This document shows, one piece after another, positions 16,962 through 24,856 of a stretch of DNA of 64,000 nucleotides (positions are counted from its first letter, which is position 1; each line of letters opens with the position of its first letter). The notes under the pieces were generated by a model. That model searched no databases and was not told the DNA's origin. It saw only the letters and a program-made list of their open reading frames with translations. This DNA is from Chitinophagales bacterium (GTDB lineage Bacteria; Bacteroidota; Bacteroidia; Chitinophagales; Chitinophagaceae). The stretch is from contig JAFLBN010000017.1 of assembly GCA_017303395.1 (NCBI GenBank), positions 1-64,000 of the forward strand, written 5' to 3'. Both the position numbers and the translations under genes were made by a program.

Positions 16962-17015
16962 TGTGATATTAATTTGATATCACAAAGATATAATGCTTTT
17001 TTACTCACCACCAAA
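16962..17015 (-). promoter_or_regulatory. Promoter and candidate operator of the SPFH-RHH operon
   Basis: On the minus strand, TTTG (17012-17015), a 21-bp spacer and TATCTTTG (16983-16990) form a Bacteroidota promoter. A perfect inverted repeat overlaps the end of the -7 box and the expected start site: TGTGATAT (16962-16969), 7 bp, ATATCACA (16977-16984). A repressor bound there would block initiation; the operon's own RHH protein is the natural candidate. Confidence 0.6.
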
Positions 17016-17045
17016 ATATTAACAAAAAATCTTAGCGAATTAACA

Positions 17046-17077
17046 TTGGCAGCCTCCCGCTTTTCTTCCTATTTTTG
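17046..17077 (+). promoter_or_regulatory. Promoter placed directly at the holB start codon
   Basis: TTGG (17046-17049), a 20-bp spacer and TATTTTTG (17070-17077). The ATG (17083) is 6 bases after the -7 box, so the expected transcript begins at or next to the start codon. Confidence 0.55.
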
Positions 17078-17082
17078 AGCCA

Positions 17083-18216
17083 ATGCAATTCTCATCTGTA
17101 GTAGGACAATCGGCGGCTAAGCACGGACTTATCAATATGTACCAGAGCGGGCACTTCCCGCATGCACTGCTGCTTTCGGGCAATGAAGGCACTGGTGGAT
17201 TGCCATTTGCTCTGGCATTGGCACAGTACATATTCTGCGAGGCTCCTACAGCTACAGACAGTTGCGGCCAATGCCCTAACTGCCAGAAGGTGAGCAAACT
17301 GGAGCATGCCGACCTGCATCTTAGCTTCCCGAGCATACCACCCAAAGCTGGTACAAAAGCTATGAGCCGCCACTACATGACGGACTTCAGAGAGTTTGTA
17401 AAGCAAACCCCGTATGGTACTACCTACGACTGGCTGCAGTTCATCAATGCAGAGAACAAGCAGGGCAACCTTACCGCCGAAGAGTGCCGCGAGATTATCG
17501 ATACCCTCAACCTGAAGTCTTACGAAGGTGGCAAGAAGGTGCAGATAATATGGCGTCCCGAATACCTGGGTAAAGAAGGCAACATACTGCTGAAGCTGAT
17601 AGAAGAACCACCTGCAGATACCATACTGATACTGGTTGCGGAGTCTCAGGAAGACATACTGCCTACCATACTTTCCAGAACACAGGATGTAAGACTGGTG
17701 CCGATATCTGCAGGAGATGTAGCTAATGCACTTGTGCAACGCGGCCTTGCCGATGAACGTAATGCCATGCAGATAGGCCATCTTGCCAATGGTAGCTTCA
17801 CCGAAGCACTCAGGCTGCTGCAGCATACACAGAACGACCTTTTTCCCGATGTAAGGAACTGGTTCAATGCGCTGTTTACCAACAACGGTATTGCCATAGC
17901 CAAGTTTGCCGATGAGTGGAGCAAAGCAGGCCGCGAACAACAAAAGAACTTCTTACAATATGTGATAAGCCTGCTGGAGCATGCAATACGTAGCAGATAC
18001 CTGCCGCAGCAACCGCCTGCACTACCACAGGAAGAGGCACTATTTGCACAGAAGCTGGCTGCAATGAAAATAAGCTTTGAGGCTTTGCAGCAAATGACAG
18101 AAATGATATCGAAAACGATATACTATATAGAGCGGAATGCGCATAGCAAAACGCAACTGCATACGCTTTCTGTAAAGCTGGTATATATTATACAGGGAAG
18201 AAAGATACCCGCTTAG
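17083..18216 (+). CDS. holB: DNA polymerase III subunit delta' (clamp-loader)
   Basis: 377-residue clamp-loader subunit of the AAA+ type. The N-terminal part reads MQFSSVVGQSAAKHGLINMY and HALLLSGNEGTGGLPFALAL, where the Walker A lysine is missing, as usual for non-ATPase delta'. A zinc module follows (CGQCPNCQKV). KLIEEPPADTILILVAESQE and LPTILSRTQ are the conserved sensor-1 region. The arginine in SRTQ is the probable trans-acting finger. No Shine-Dalgarno is visible. Confidence 0.9.
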   Translation: MQFSSVVGQSAAKHGLINMYQSGHFPHALLLSGNEGTGGLPFALALAQYIFCEAPTATDSCGQCPNCQKVSKLEHADLHLSFPSIPPKAGTKAMSRHYMTDFREFVKQTPYGTTYDWLQFINAENKQGNLTAEECREIIDTLNLKSYEGGKKVQIIWRPEYLGKEGNILLKLIEEPPADTILILVAESQEDILPTILSRTQDVRLVPISAGDVANALVQRGLADERNAMQIGHLANGSFTEALRLLQHTQNDLFPDVRNWFNALFTNNGIAIAKFADEWSKAGREQQKNFLQYVISLLEHAIRSRYLPQQPPALPQEEALFAQKLAAMKISFEALQQMTEMISKTIYYIERNAHSKTQLHTLSVKLVYIIQGRKIPA

Positions 18217-18224
18217 CAGCTATA

Positions 18225-18311
18225 TTAGTTCAACTCAATCATCAGATCCATGATGATGGCTTCACATTCGCTGATTTGGATGGCTTCGATCGGGAATATT
18301 AACTCTTGCAT
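18225..18311 (-). CDS. Possible 28-residue small protein
   Basis: A short minus-strand ORF, MQELIFPIEAIQISECEAII followed by MDLMIELN, lies in the otherwise empty 211-bp gap between holB and a lipoprotein gene. A -7-like TAAGTTTG (18333-18340, minus strand) sits 21 bases before its ATG; no -33 was recognised. It is acidic and hydrophobic and resembles nothing I know. Real coding is uncertain. Confidence 0.28.
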   Translation of the reverse strand: MQELIFPIEAIQISECEAIIMDLMIELN

Positions 18312-18427
18312 TGTTTGTTTGATTTGATAATGCAAACTTAATAAGCTCCATCACTGTTAGGAAAATAATAGAGGCAGGTTAACAGTGCCTTTGCAAGCCG
18401 TTAACAAGCGGTTAACAAAATCCGACT

Positions 18428-19264
18428 CTATTTTTTGCGAACCAGTGTATACTTCAGTGCTCCTTTCTCCAGCTTGGTGCGCTCTGCATTCTCGGCAGAC
18501 GCAAAGAGGCGTATGGTATCGCCCGAAAACTGGTAGATAAAAGGCTTTTGTGTTTTGGTGCCGGGGTCCAGCGTAAACTCATCTACTTTATAGCCTTCTT
18601 CCTCGGTCATATAGTCTGAATAGATGTGGTAAGTACTTGCACCGTCCATGCCTTGTACCATACCATCTCTGGTAAGGGTGATGTCTTTGGCAGTGCCTGC
18701 ATCGTCTGTGGCAGTATAGCTACCCTCGAACAGCACACTGTTGATGCCACGTTGAAAACCACTTGGTTCGCCGTCGTCCGAAACGGTTCCGGTTATTTTA
18801 GAAAAGTTACGTTTATCCAACAGTTTGTTTCCGCTACCGTAGTGGTAGAGAACAAGCATGGTATCCTTGCCTGCTGTTTCGTAACCAAGCTCGTAGAAGT
18901 TTGTTGTATTCTCGTTGTCGGTAAGGTTGATTTTGATGGCATTGTCTTCCTGCCCGGGGCGGAAGTATGCCATAAAGCCACCACCTACGTGATTGTTGAA
19001 GCTGACAGGTATATACAGGCTGTCGCCGCTGTAGGTAGATGTAAGGATATCCATATACACTACACCCTGCAACTTGTTGTAAGATGCCAGTGCCGATTTG
19101 GTCTTGCCGAGGTCGGTAAGGTAATCGGTCATCACCCATGCGCCATTGATGATGGGTGTAAAGCGCGCAGCCAGTTCTTTGCTTTCTTCGGCATCGCGGG
19201 TGGCTTTGTCTTTACATGCGGCAAACAGTACTACGGGAGCAAGTATATAGAGTAATCTTTTCAT
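18428..19264 (-). CDS. Hypothetical lipoprotein
   Basis: 278 residues. MKRLLYILAPVVLFAACKDK is a lipoprotein signal with lipobox FAAC, lipidated Cys17, followed by a charged spacer. The body is rich in beta-strand patterns and carries two repeated-looking stretches (GSYTATDDAGT, ITGTVSDDGEPSG), as in lipocalin-like or META-like Bacteroidota lipoproteins, but I cannot place it in a family. No partner gene; isolated between non-coding stretches. Confidence 0.72.
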   Translation of the reverse strand: MKRLLYILAPVVLFAACKDKATRDAEESKELAARFTPIINGAWVMTDYLTDLGKTKSALASYNKLQGVVYMDILTSTYSGDSLYIPVSFNNHVGGGFMAYFRPGQEDNAIKINLTDNENTTNFYELGYETAGKDTMLVLYHYGSGNKLLDKRNFSKITGTVSDDGEPSGFQRGINSVLFEGSYTATDDAGTAKDITLTRDGMVQGMDGASTYHIYSDYMTEEEGYKVDEFTLDPGTKTQKPFIYQFSGDTIRLFASAENAERTKLEKGALKYTLVRKK

Positions 19265-19505
19265 GTCATAAATATAACCCTAAATGAGAATTATTAGTAT
19301 GTGTTGATAGTTTTTGATAGTATTTGCACAGTTTTAAAACGAAACATGGCTGATAATCAATGAATAGCGATGCGGTTGGTTACAGGGTGAAACAAATGTG
19401 ATATAAGGCGATTGCATAGCAATTTCGTATGATGTTTATTATTACAAAAATACAATAATTATATCAAATAATACACTTGCGTATTCATCCTGTTATTGCA
19501 TGTCA

Positions 19506-19964
19506 CTATTTGCTGCAGGATGCGGTGATGCCCGTTAGCAGGCTTTCTATGGCTGTATAGAGTTCTTTATGGATTACCGCTGTTTTTTTATTGCTGAGGA
19601 AAAAGAAAACCTCGAGGGTTGCAGGGCGCTTGTTGTTTTTGGTGCATATAGATTTATCAAACTGCAGATAGAATTTGCCCCGATTGCCCTTTACCAGCCT
19701 TACGTTTTTGCCAACTACTGCTTTGCTGAGGTCTATATCGTACAATGCAGGGTTGGGGTCTTTGCTGCCCAATACTTCTACCATTTCGGTTATGCGAAGT
19801 TTGCAGTTGGTATTGTCTGCAGGCCATGCTTTGTATCTGAATCTTGTTAGTACTGCATTGGAGCCTGATTTTTCACTAATCATACCCGCCAGTGCAGCAG
19901 TATTGTCTTGTGCCACTGATTGCAAGGATAATAATACCGATAGCATTAGCAATGTCCGCTTCAT
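19506..19964 (-). CDS. Hypothetical secreted protein
   Basis: 152 residues with a cleavable signal peptide (MKRTLLMLSVLLSLQSVAQ, cut after VAQ). ATG 19964 is preferred to an upstream in-frame start because it gives the clean signal peptide. The mature part is a small domain with two cysteines near the middle (NCKLRITEM, KSICTKNN) and one near the C terminus. Function unknown. The 240-bp gap before the next gene is AT-rich, with nothing I can identify. Confidence 0.62.
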   Translation of the reverse strand: MKRTLLMLSVLLSLQSVAQDNTAALAGMISEKSGSNAVLTRFRYKAWPADNTNCKLRITEMVEVLGSKDPNPALYDIDLSKAVVGKNVRLVKGNRGKFYLQFDKSICTKNNKRPATLEVFFFLSNKKTAVIHKELYTAIESLLTGITASCSK

Positions 19965-20078
19965 GAGCTTTTTTGCAAATAACAAGGCGGGGTAAATGAT
20001 TGTTTGTAGCAGGGAGGGGGATTTTTAGGGTAGCAATCCGCGGGCTGAAATAAGCCTACCTTTACAGAAATATACACC

Positions 20079-20375
20079 ATGCTTATAAAAGAGATACTGA
20101 CCGAAATAGAAACATCCACACACCCTGTAGCAAAAGCACTGCACAAAGGCGAGCATTTTAAAGTACTGGTGATAGGCTTTAAAAAGGGAATGGTGCTGAA
20201 GGAACATAAAGCACATATGCCATCTAAACTAACGGTAATGGACGGAAGTGTAGAATACAGGCAGGGCGATGATATTGTGCTGCTGCACAAACACGACAGT
20301 TTTGATATACCTGTGGAAGAGGTGCATAGTGTATGGGCGAAGGAAGACAGTCTTTGTCTGCTGACGCAAGGGTAA
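20079..20375 (+). CDS. Small cupin-domain protein
   Basis: 98 residues covering one cupin barrel. KEHKAHMPSKLTVMDGSVEY is the first cupin motif region and LLHKHDSFDIPVEEVHSVWA the second, with histidines suitable for binding a metal. Such small cupins act as enzymes or sensors; no substrate can be read from sequence. A -7-like TACCTTTA (20057-20064) lies 14 bases before the ATG. Followed by a repeat-rich intergenic region. Confidence 0.72.
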   Translation: MLIKEILTEIETSTHPVAKALHKGEHFKVLVIGFKKGMVLKEHKAHMPSKLTVMDGSVEYRQGDDIVLLHKHDSFDIPVEEVHSVWAKEDSLCLLTQG

Positions 20376-20393
20376 CTGTTCCTATCTAGCATT

Positions 20394-20441
20394 ATTGTGA
20401 TACATCCCGACACTTCGGGGCGAGGAGGTACGACGAAGCAA
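20394..20441 (+). repeat. Interspersed direct repeat, copy 1
   Basis: The 33 bases at 20394-20426 are identical to 20652-20684, including the stem-loop CCCGA-CACT-TCGGG. After a 6-base insertion relative to copy 2, the shared ACGAAGCAA resumes (20433-20441). Orientation relative to any mobile element is unknown. Confidence 0.85.
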
Positions 20442-20489
20442 CTTCGCGAAATGAGTATTGTATTTTGCCGCACTCTTTCCTGCGCTTCC

Positions 20490-20560
20490 TTTCTTTCTTT
20501 TGGCAGCAAAAGAAAGAAACAAAGAAAAGCTGCCGACTTTAAAAACTGCCTTAAAGTCGG
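20490..20560. repeat. Pair of perfect stem-loops between the two direct repeats
   Basis: First stem: TTTCTTTCTTTTG (20490-20502) pairs with CAAAAGAAAGAAA (20507-20519) around GCAG. Second stem: CCGACTTTAA (20533-20542) pairs with TTAAAGTCGG (20551-20560). With the flanking direct repeats they fill the 424-bp intergenic region 20376-20799, in which I find no gene. Confidence 0.75.
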
Positions 20561-20651
20561 TTGCTACCTTGATTACACTTCACCTCGACTGTGCTGCCAA
20601 GCTTATAGCCTTGATTGTTTGTATTATAGTATAGAACTTTTATTTCGCGTC

Positions 20652-20693
20652 ATTGTGATACATCCCGACACTTCGGGGCGAGGAACGAAGCAA
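20652..20693 (+). repeat. Interspersed direct repeat, copy 2
   Basis: Second copy of the 33-base unit (20652-20684), continuing directly into ACGAAGCAA (20685-20693), 258 bp downstream of copy 1 in the same orientation. Confidence 0.85.
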
Positions 20694-20799
20694 TCTGGTC
20701 TCGTGTAGGGCGGATTTGCTATTAGCCAACCACCCCGATTGGCAACGACATGCTTCGCACCTCTCTGCCAATATCCCCTCCTAAAAACAGTGGGGAGTT

Positions 20800-21897
20800 T
20801 TAGAATTTTTGATACTTGTATTCAACAATGTAGTCGCCTACACTGATAATGCCTACATCTATATTTTGATATATTTTTTCCGGATTGCTACCCAACTTTA
20901 ATTTAATATTGACTGTAGAATCTAAAGATGCTTGTAGATAATAATCTTTTTCGTACACTCTAAAATCTCTTGATGAATTACTAGTACTAGCAATTTCAAC
21001 GTATTTGTTTAGTTTATTATGGTCGAATAAATACCCATACTTATAGAGTGTGCCCAGAAATAGATGAGTATTTATATTGAGTTGCGGTGATACCAATACG
21101 AATATTGCATTAGAAGTTTTAGTTAGTGTAATATATGGAGAACATATTCCTATACCAGGGGTATTGGAACCTATTGCTATGTTATCTATAACCCCTAAAG
21201 AGCTATCTCTGGGAATGCCGAATACACGTCTGATGTTATCCTCTAATTCCGGTGATTCATATGGAAGACGGATATCGACATATTTTTTAAATGATTGCCA
21301 TTTATTGTCACCATGTTTAATGTTCACCTCTCTCAATAAAGAAAGAGAATCGTATTTGTATTCATATAAATCTGCAAAACCTAACTTTAAATAAACTTGC
21401 TTTCCTGAAATCTTGCCTTTGTTATAAGAATATATAATTCGTGTACATTCAGTCACATCATTATACGGGGGCACACTAGCGTATACAGCTTCTATTATGT
21501 TACCATGTTTTGTATAATTATATACTACCTGATGTGCGTGATTATTTTTTTCTGAAACGGTTTTATATGTCTGTAGCCGTCCTTTCTTATCGTATATAAA
21601 ATATTCAACTGCCTCATCTTGCAGCATATATAAATTGAATACTTCTCCCTGTTTACGGATGCGTCTTTCGATAGTTTTAATGTGATTTTTTCTTGCATAT
21701 TCACTAATAAAAGAAGAAATATGCGTAGGCGCTGTAAAGTCCAAGTTTTCGCGGTTCATGGTGTTTGGAGCAGGCCTGAATAGCATGTTGTGTATAGCAT
21801 ATGTTTTATTGAAGTCTGGTTCGAACCAGAAAGTTTCTTTCTGAGCATATACCGAGTGGCATATTAGGCTAATAAGTAGTGCAATGAGTATTCTCAT
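20800..21897 (-). CDS. Hypothetical secreted protein, low GC
   Basis: 365 residues after choosing ATG 21897, which gives the signal peptide MRILIALLISLICHSVYAQ. The protein is full of beta-strand patterns such as EYFIYDKKGRLQTYKTVSEK, typical of YD/RHS-like or MORN-like surface repeats in Bacteroidota, but no family is clear. It is AT-rich compared with the parAB and holB regions, flanked by repeats on both sides, and has no partner gene; all three suggest recent acquisition (inference). Confidence 0.62.
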   Translation of the reverse strand: MRILIALLISLICHSVYAQKETFWFEPDFNKTYAIHNMLFRPAPNTMNRENLDFTAPTHISSFISEYARKNHIKTIERRIRKQGEVFNLYMLQDEAVEYFIYDKKGRLQTYKTVSEKNNHAHQVVYNYTKHGNIIEAVYASVPPYNDVTECTRIIYSYNKGKISGKQVYLKLGFADLYEYKYDSLSLLREVNIKHGDNKWQSFKKYVDIRLPYESPELEDNIRRVFGIPRDSSLGVIDNIAIGSNTPGIGICSPYITLTKTSNAIFVLVSPQLNINTHLFLGTLYKYGYLFDHNKLNKYVEIASTSNSSRDFRVYEKDYYLQASLDSTVNIKLKLGSNPEKIYQNIDVGIISVGDYIVEYKYQKF

Positions 21898-22068
21898 AGA
21901 AGGAGTAAAATATAGCTGCAAACAGTAATGTTTACTATTGAAAGTTAGGATGAGAATGGGTTATATAATGCAATATTATTGTATTGTTTTTTTTGAGTAG
22001 TATTTTTTCATGCGCAACTCTCGCACCACATCCTATCCTCGTGGAGTAGAAGACCTGCAAAGGTATTA

Positions 22069-22175
22069 ACTTGTCATTCCGAGATACGAGGAATCTGCTT
22101 AATTAAAACATTTCAGCTAAATGATTCTATTTGGCAGATTCTTCACTTCTCTATGCTACGTTCAGAATGACAAGT
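22069..22175. repeat. 107-bp palindromic intergenic element
   Basis: Outer arms ACTTGTCATTC (22069-22079) and GAATGACAAGT (22165-22175) are perfect inverted repeats. Inner arms GAATCTGC (22091-22098) and GCAGATTC (22134-22141) nest inside. It lies in the 381-bp gap 21898-22278, in which I see no gene. Similar TGTCATTC...GAATGACA elements occur as multicopy repeats in many Bacteroidota (general knowledge); function unknown. Confidence 0.8.
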
Positions 22176-22215
22176 AGTTAATGGTTCCCCCCTCTTTTTA
22201 TCCACAAAACCGTAT

Positions 22216-22251
22216 TGTTTCACAAAATGCGGTCGTGGAACATTATTTTTG
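22216..22251 (+). promoter_or_regulatory. -7 box with an adjacent near-palindrome, upstream of the metallo-hydrolase
   Basis: TATTTTTG (22244-22251) is a -7 match 27 bases before the ATG. Directly upstream, TGTTTCAC (22216-22223) and GTGGAACA (22235-22242) form an inverted repeat with one mismatch and an 11-bp spacer, suitable as an operator. The arms equal the half-sites of parS, but the spacing is wrong for parS. Confidence 0.4.
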
Positions 22252-22278
22252 TATAGGAACCCAAAGGGAGGATTTTTC

Positions 22279-22956
22279 ATGCAGTTTACTTATTACGGAC
22301 ATGCTTGTTTTATGGTGGAAACAGTGGGCAAAAAGCTACTGTTCGATCCGTTTATCAATGGAAATCCGTTGATGACAGGCTTTGATATCAATACAATACA
22401 AGCGGATTATATACTGGTTTCGCATGCGCATGGCGACCACATTGGCGATCTGATGGCTATTGCCCAAAACACAGGTGCCAAAGTAATAGCCATGGCAGAG
22501 ATTGCAGACTGGATTACCAAACAAGGGTACAATAATGTTCACCCTATGAATTACGGTCCTGCGCAGTTGGATTTTGGTAAAGTGCGTATGGTGCCTGCCA
22601 TGCACAGCAGCAGTTTCCCGGATGGTACGTATGGCGGCAACCCTGCAGGCTTTATCGTAACAACGGAAGACGGCAGCTTTTACTATAGCGGCGATACCTG
22701 CCTGACGATGGATATGAAGCTGATACCGGACTATGCAGGTCTGTATGCAGCCATCCTGCCGATAGGTGGTAACTACACGATGGATGTGGAAGATGCATTG
22801 ATTGCCAGCAATTTTGTGCAGTGCGACAAGGTAGTAGGTGTACACTTTGATACCTGGCCACCGATATCGATAGACAGGGAAAGAGCCGAGCGCCTGTTTG
22901 AGGCTGCGGGCAAGCAATTGATACTGCCACCATTGAAAGAAACGATAATATTATAA
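22279..22956 (+). CDS. Metallo-beta-lactamase-fold hydrolase (UPF0173 type)
   Basis: 225 residues. The dinuclear zinc motif is VSHAHGDHIGD (His49, His51, Asp53, His54), with later ligands in PAMHSSSFPDG, FYYSGDTC and VVGVHFDTWP. The whole protein is one MBL domain as in the UPF0173/UlaG-like group, whose physiological substrate is not settled. ATG 22279 is chosen because it begins at the first strand (MQFTYYGHACFMVE) and has GGGAGG about 8 bases upstream. It precedes parA by 56 bp and could be co-transcribed with it. Confidence 0.85.
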   Translation: MQFTYYGHACFMVETVGKKLLFDPFINGNPLMTGFDINTIQADYILVSHAHGDHIGDLMAIAQNTGAKVIAMAEIADWITKQGYNNVHPMNYGPAQLDFGKVRMVPAMHSSSFPDGTYGGNPAGFIVTTEDGSFYYSGDTCLTMDMKLIPDYAGLYAAILPIGGNYTMDVEDALIASNFVQCDKVVGVHFDTWPPISIDRERAERLFEAAGKQLILPPLKETIIL

Positions 22957-23012
22957 CTATCAATAAAATACGTACCTTTTGAAGTATAAAGAAAGGTACT
23001 AAACTATAAGAC

Positions 23013-23837
23013 ATGGCTAAAGTAATAGCGATAGCAAACCAAAAGGGTGGTGTAGGAAAGACGACGACAGCCATTAACCTGGCTGCAAGCCTTGCGGTTT
23101 TGGAATATAAGACGCTGCTGGTAGATGCCGACCCACAGGCAAACAGTACTACAGGTAACGGTTTCGACCTTAAGAATATCCAGTTGAGCCTGTACGATTG
23201 TATGGTGAATGATACACCAGCATCGCAGGTGATACTGGAAACAGAAACGCCCAACCTGTACCTGCTGCCATCTCACCTTGACTTGGTGGGTGCGGAGATA
23301 GAGTTGATTCACCATCCCAACCGCGAGCATGTAATGCGCAACGCGCTGGAAGAGCAAAGCAAAAAGTTCGATTTTATCATCATAGACTGTTCGCCGTCTC
23401 TGGGCCTGATAACGGTAAATGCGTTGACGGCTGCCGATAGCGTGGCAATACCTGTACAGTGCGAATACTTTGCCCTGGAAGGTTTGGGCAAATTGCTCAA
23501 CACCATCAAAATAGTGCAGACACGCATCAATACAGAATTGCAGATAGAAGGTATTCTGATGACGATGTATGACGGCCGCCTGCGTCTGAGCAATCAGGTA
23601 GTGGAAGAAATTAAAAACCACTTCGGCGAACTGGTATTCAATACCATCGTACACCGTAATACAAGGCTGGGCGAGGCACCAAGCTTTGGTACACCTGCAT
23701 TGATGTATGATGCGGAAAGTACAGGTGCCATCAACTACCTGAATCTTGCAAAAGAGATTTTGCAGAAGAACAACATGACGAAAATAAAGAACGAGGACAG
23801 AATATTTGAAACAGGAGACCATGTCGCAGATCAATAA
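23013..23837 (+). CDS. parA: Chromosome-partitioning ATPase ParA/Soj
   Basis: 274-residue Walker-type ATPase that forms gradients on the nucleoid and, with ParB, moves the origin region. The deviant Walker A motif is NQKGGVGKTTT (lysines 11 and 16), Walker A' is LLVDADPQAN, and Walker B is IIDCSPSLG. The nucleoid-binding C-terminal half is normal. A -7-like TACCTTTTG (22973-22981) has one base too many in the spacer. The stop overlaps the parB start by 17 bp, which implies translational coupling. Confidence 0.95.
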   Translation: MAKVIAIANQKGGVGKTTTAINLAASLAVLEYKTLLVDADPQANSTTGNGFDLKNIQLSLYDCMVNDTPASQVILETETPNLYLLPSHLDLVGAEIELIHHPNREHVMRNALEEQSKKFDFIIIDCSPSLGLITVNALTAADSVAIPVQCEYFALEGLGKLLNTIKIVQTRINTELQIEGILMTMYDGRLRLSNQVVEEIKNHFGELVFNTIVHRNTRLGEAPSFGTPALMYDAESTGAINYLNLAKEILQKNNMTKIKNEDRIFETGDHVADQ

Positions 23838-24768
23838 GAAACAGGCTTTGGGCAAGGGTATCCGCGCATTGCTCAACACGATAGACGAGGAAATGAAGAC
23901 ACCCGCAGAGGGTAGTGGTGGCAATAATGCGCCTGTGCCTCCTGCTGTCAGCGGACAAACGCCAGCAGGTGCGGGTTCCATCATACGCATACCTGTAGAG
24001 CAGATAGATGTAAACCCTAAGCAGCCTCGCCGCGATTTTGACGAGCAGGCACTGAAGGAACTTTCTGAAAGCATCAAACTGCACGATATTATACAGCCTA
24101 TTACGGTTGTAAAAATCAGTGCTACACAATACCAACTGATATCGGGCGAGCGCCGTTTGCGTGCATCTAAACTGGCAGGGCTGAAAGATATACCTGCGTA
24201 TATACGCACGGCAGACGATCAGCAAATGCTGGAAATGGCATTGCTGGAAAACCTGCAACGCGAAGACCTGAATGCGATAGAAATATCGCTGAGCTATAAA
24301 AGGCTGATGGATGAATGTGAACTGACACAGGAACAAGTGGCAGAGCGCATGAAGAAAGACCGTAGTACGGTAACCAACTATCTGCGCCTGCTGAAGCTGC
24401 CACCGGATATTCAGAAGAGTGTCCGTGACGGGCATCTGAGCATGGGCCATGCGCGCGCTATCATAGGCCTTGATAAGGTAGATGAGCAACTGTATGTGTA
24501 CCGCGAAACACTGGAGAAAGGATTATCTGTACGCCAGGTAGAACAACTGGTGAAAAATATGCTGAGTGGTGGCAAAACAATGCCGACTGCTGCCAGTGCT
24601 GCTAGCAATAAGCTGCCGCCTGCATACAAGCGTATTGAAGATAATATGGCTTCTCACTTCAGCACGAAGGTGAAACTGGACCGCAAGAAAAATGGTAAGG
24701 GACAGATAGTTATTGAATTCTATAACGATAACGATCTGGAACGCATCATGGAGAAGATGAGCATCTGA
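23821..24768 (+). CDS. parB: Chromosome-partitioning protein ParB
   Basis: 315-residue parS-binding CTPase. The N terminus KQALGKGIRALLN is the ParA-stimulating motif. The CTP-binding region contains NPKQPRRDF, LISGERRLRASK and MALLENLQRED. The central helix-turn-helix region is LTQEQVAERMKKDRSTVTNY. The C-terminal dimerisation domain is about 265-315. ATG 23821 is chosen rather than the one 15 bp upstream because an AGGAG-like sequence precedes it and the family N terminus begins there. No full parS site was noticed in the window. Confidence 0.95.
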   Translation: MSQINKKQALGKGIRALLNTIDEEMKTPAEGSGGNNAPVPPAVSGQTPAGAGSIIRIPVEQIDVNPKQPRRDFDEQALKELSESIKLHDIIQPITVVKISATQYQLISGERRLRASKLAGLKDIPAYIRTADDQQMLEMALLENLQREDLNAIEISLSYKRLMDECELTQEQVAERMKKDRSTVTNYLRLLKLPPDIQKSVRDGHLSMGHARAIIGLDKVDEQLYVYRETLEKGLSVRQVEQLVKNMLSGGKTMPTAASAASNKLPPAYKRIEDNMASHFSTKVKLDRKKNGKGQIVIEFYNDNDLERIMEKMSI

Positions 24769-24815
24769 TAGTTGATTTGTTCAATAGTTAATTCGTTAAT
24801 CTGTAAGATATATTC

Positions 24816-24839
24816 GGGGCTGTTTTACAGCCCCTTTTT
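24816..24839 (+). terminator. Terminator after parB
   Basis: GGGGCTG (24816-24822), loop TTTTA, CAGCCCC (24828-24834), then TTTTT. Confidence 0.85.
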
Positions 24840-24856
24840 GATAAAGCAGTTTTGGT

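Noticed and set aside
20397..20708. 103-codon ORF across the repeat cassette
   Set aside because: It is made of the direct repeats and stem-loops, giving the same peptide at both ends (VIHPDTSGRG-like). No family resemblance and no promoter.
22216..22242. A true parS site
   Set aside because: The half-sites are separated by 11 bp instead of being adjacent, and one carries a mismatch, so it is kept only as a candidate operator.
23004..24209. 401-codon ORF antisense to parA and parB
   Set aside because: Shadow of two certain genes; low-complexity cysteine and serine content, no recognisable domain.
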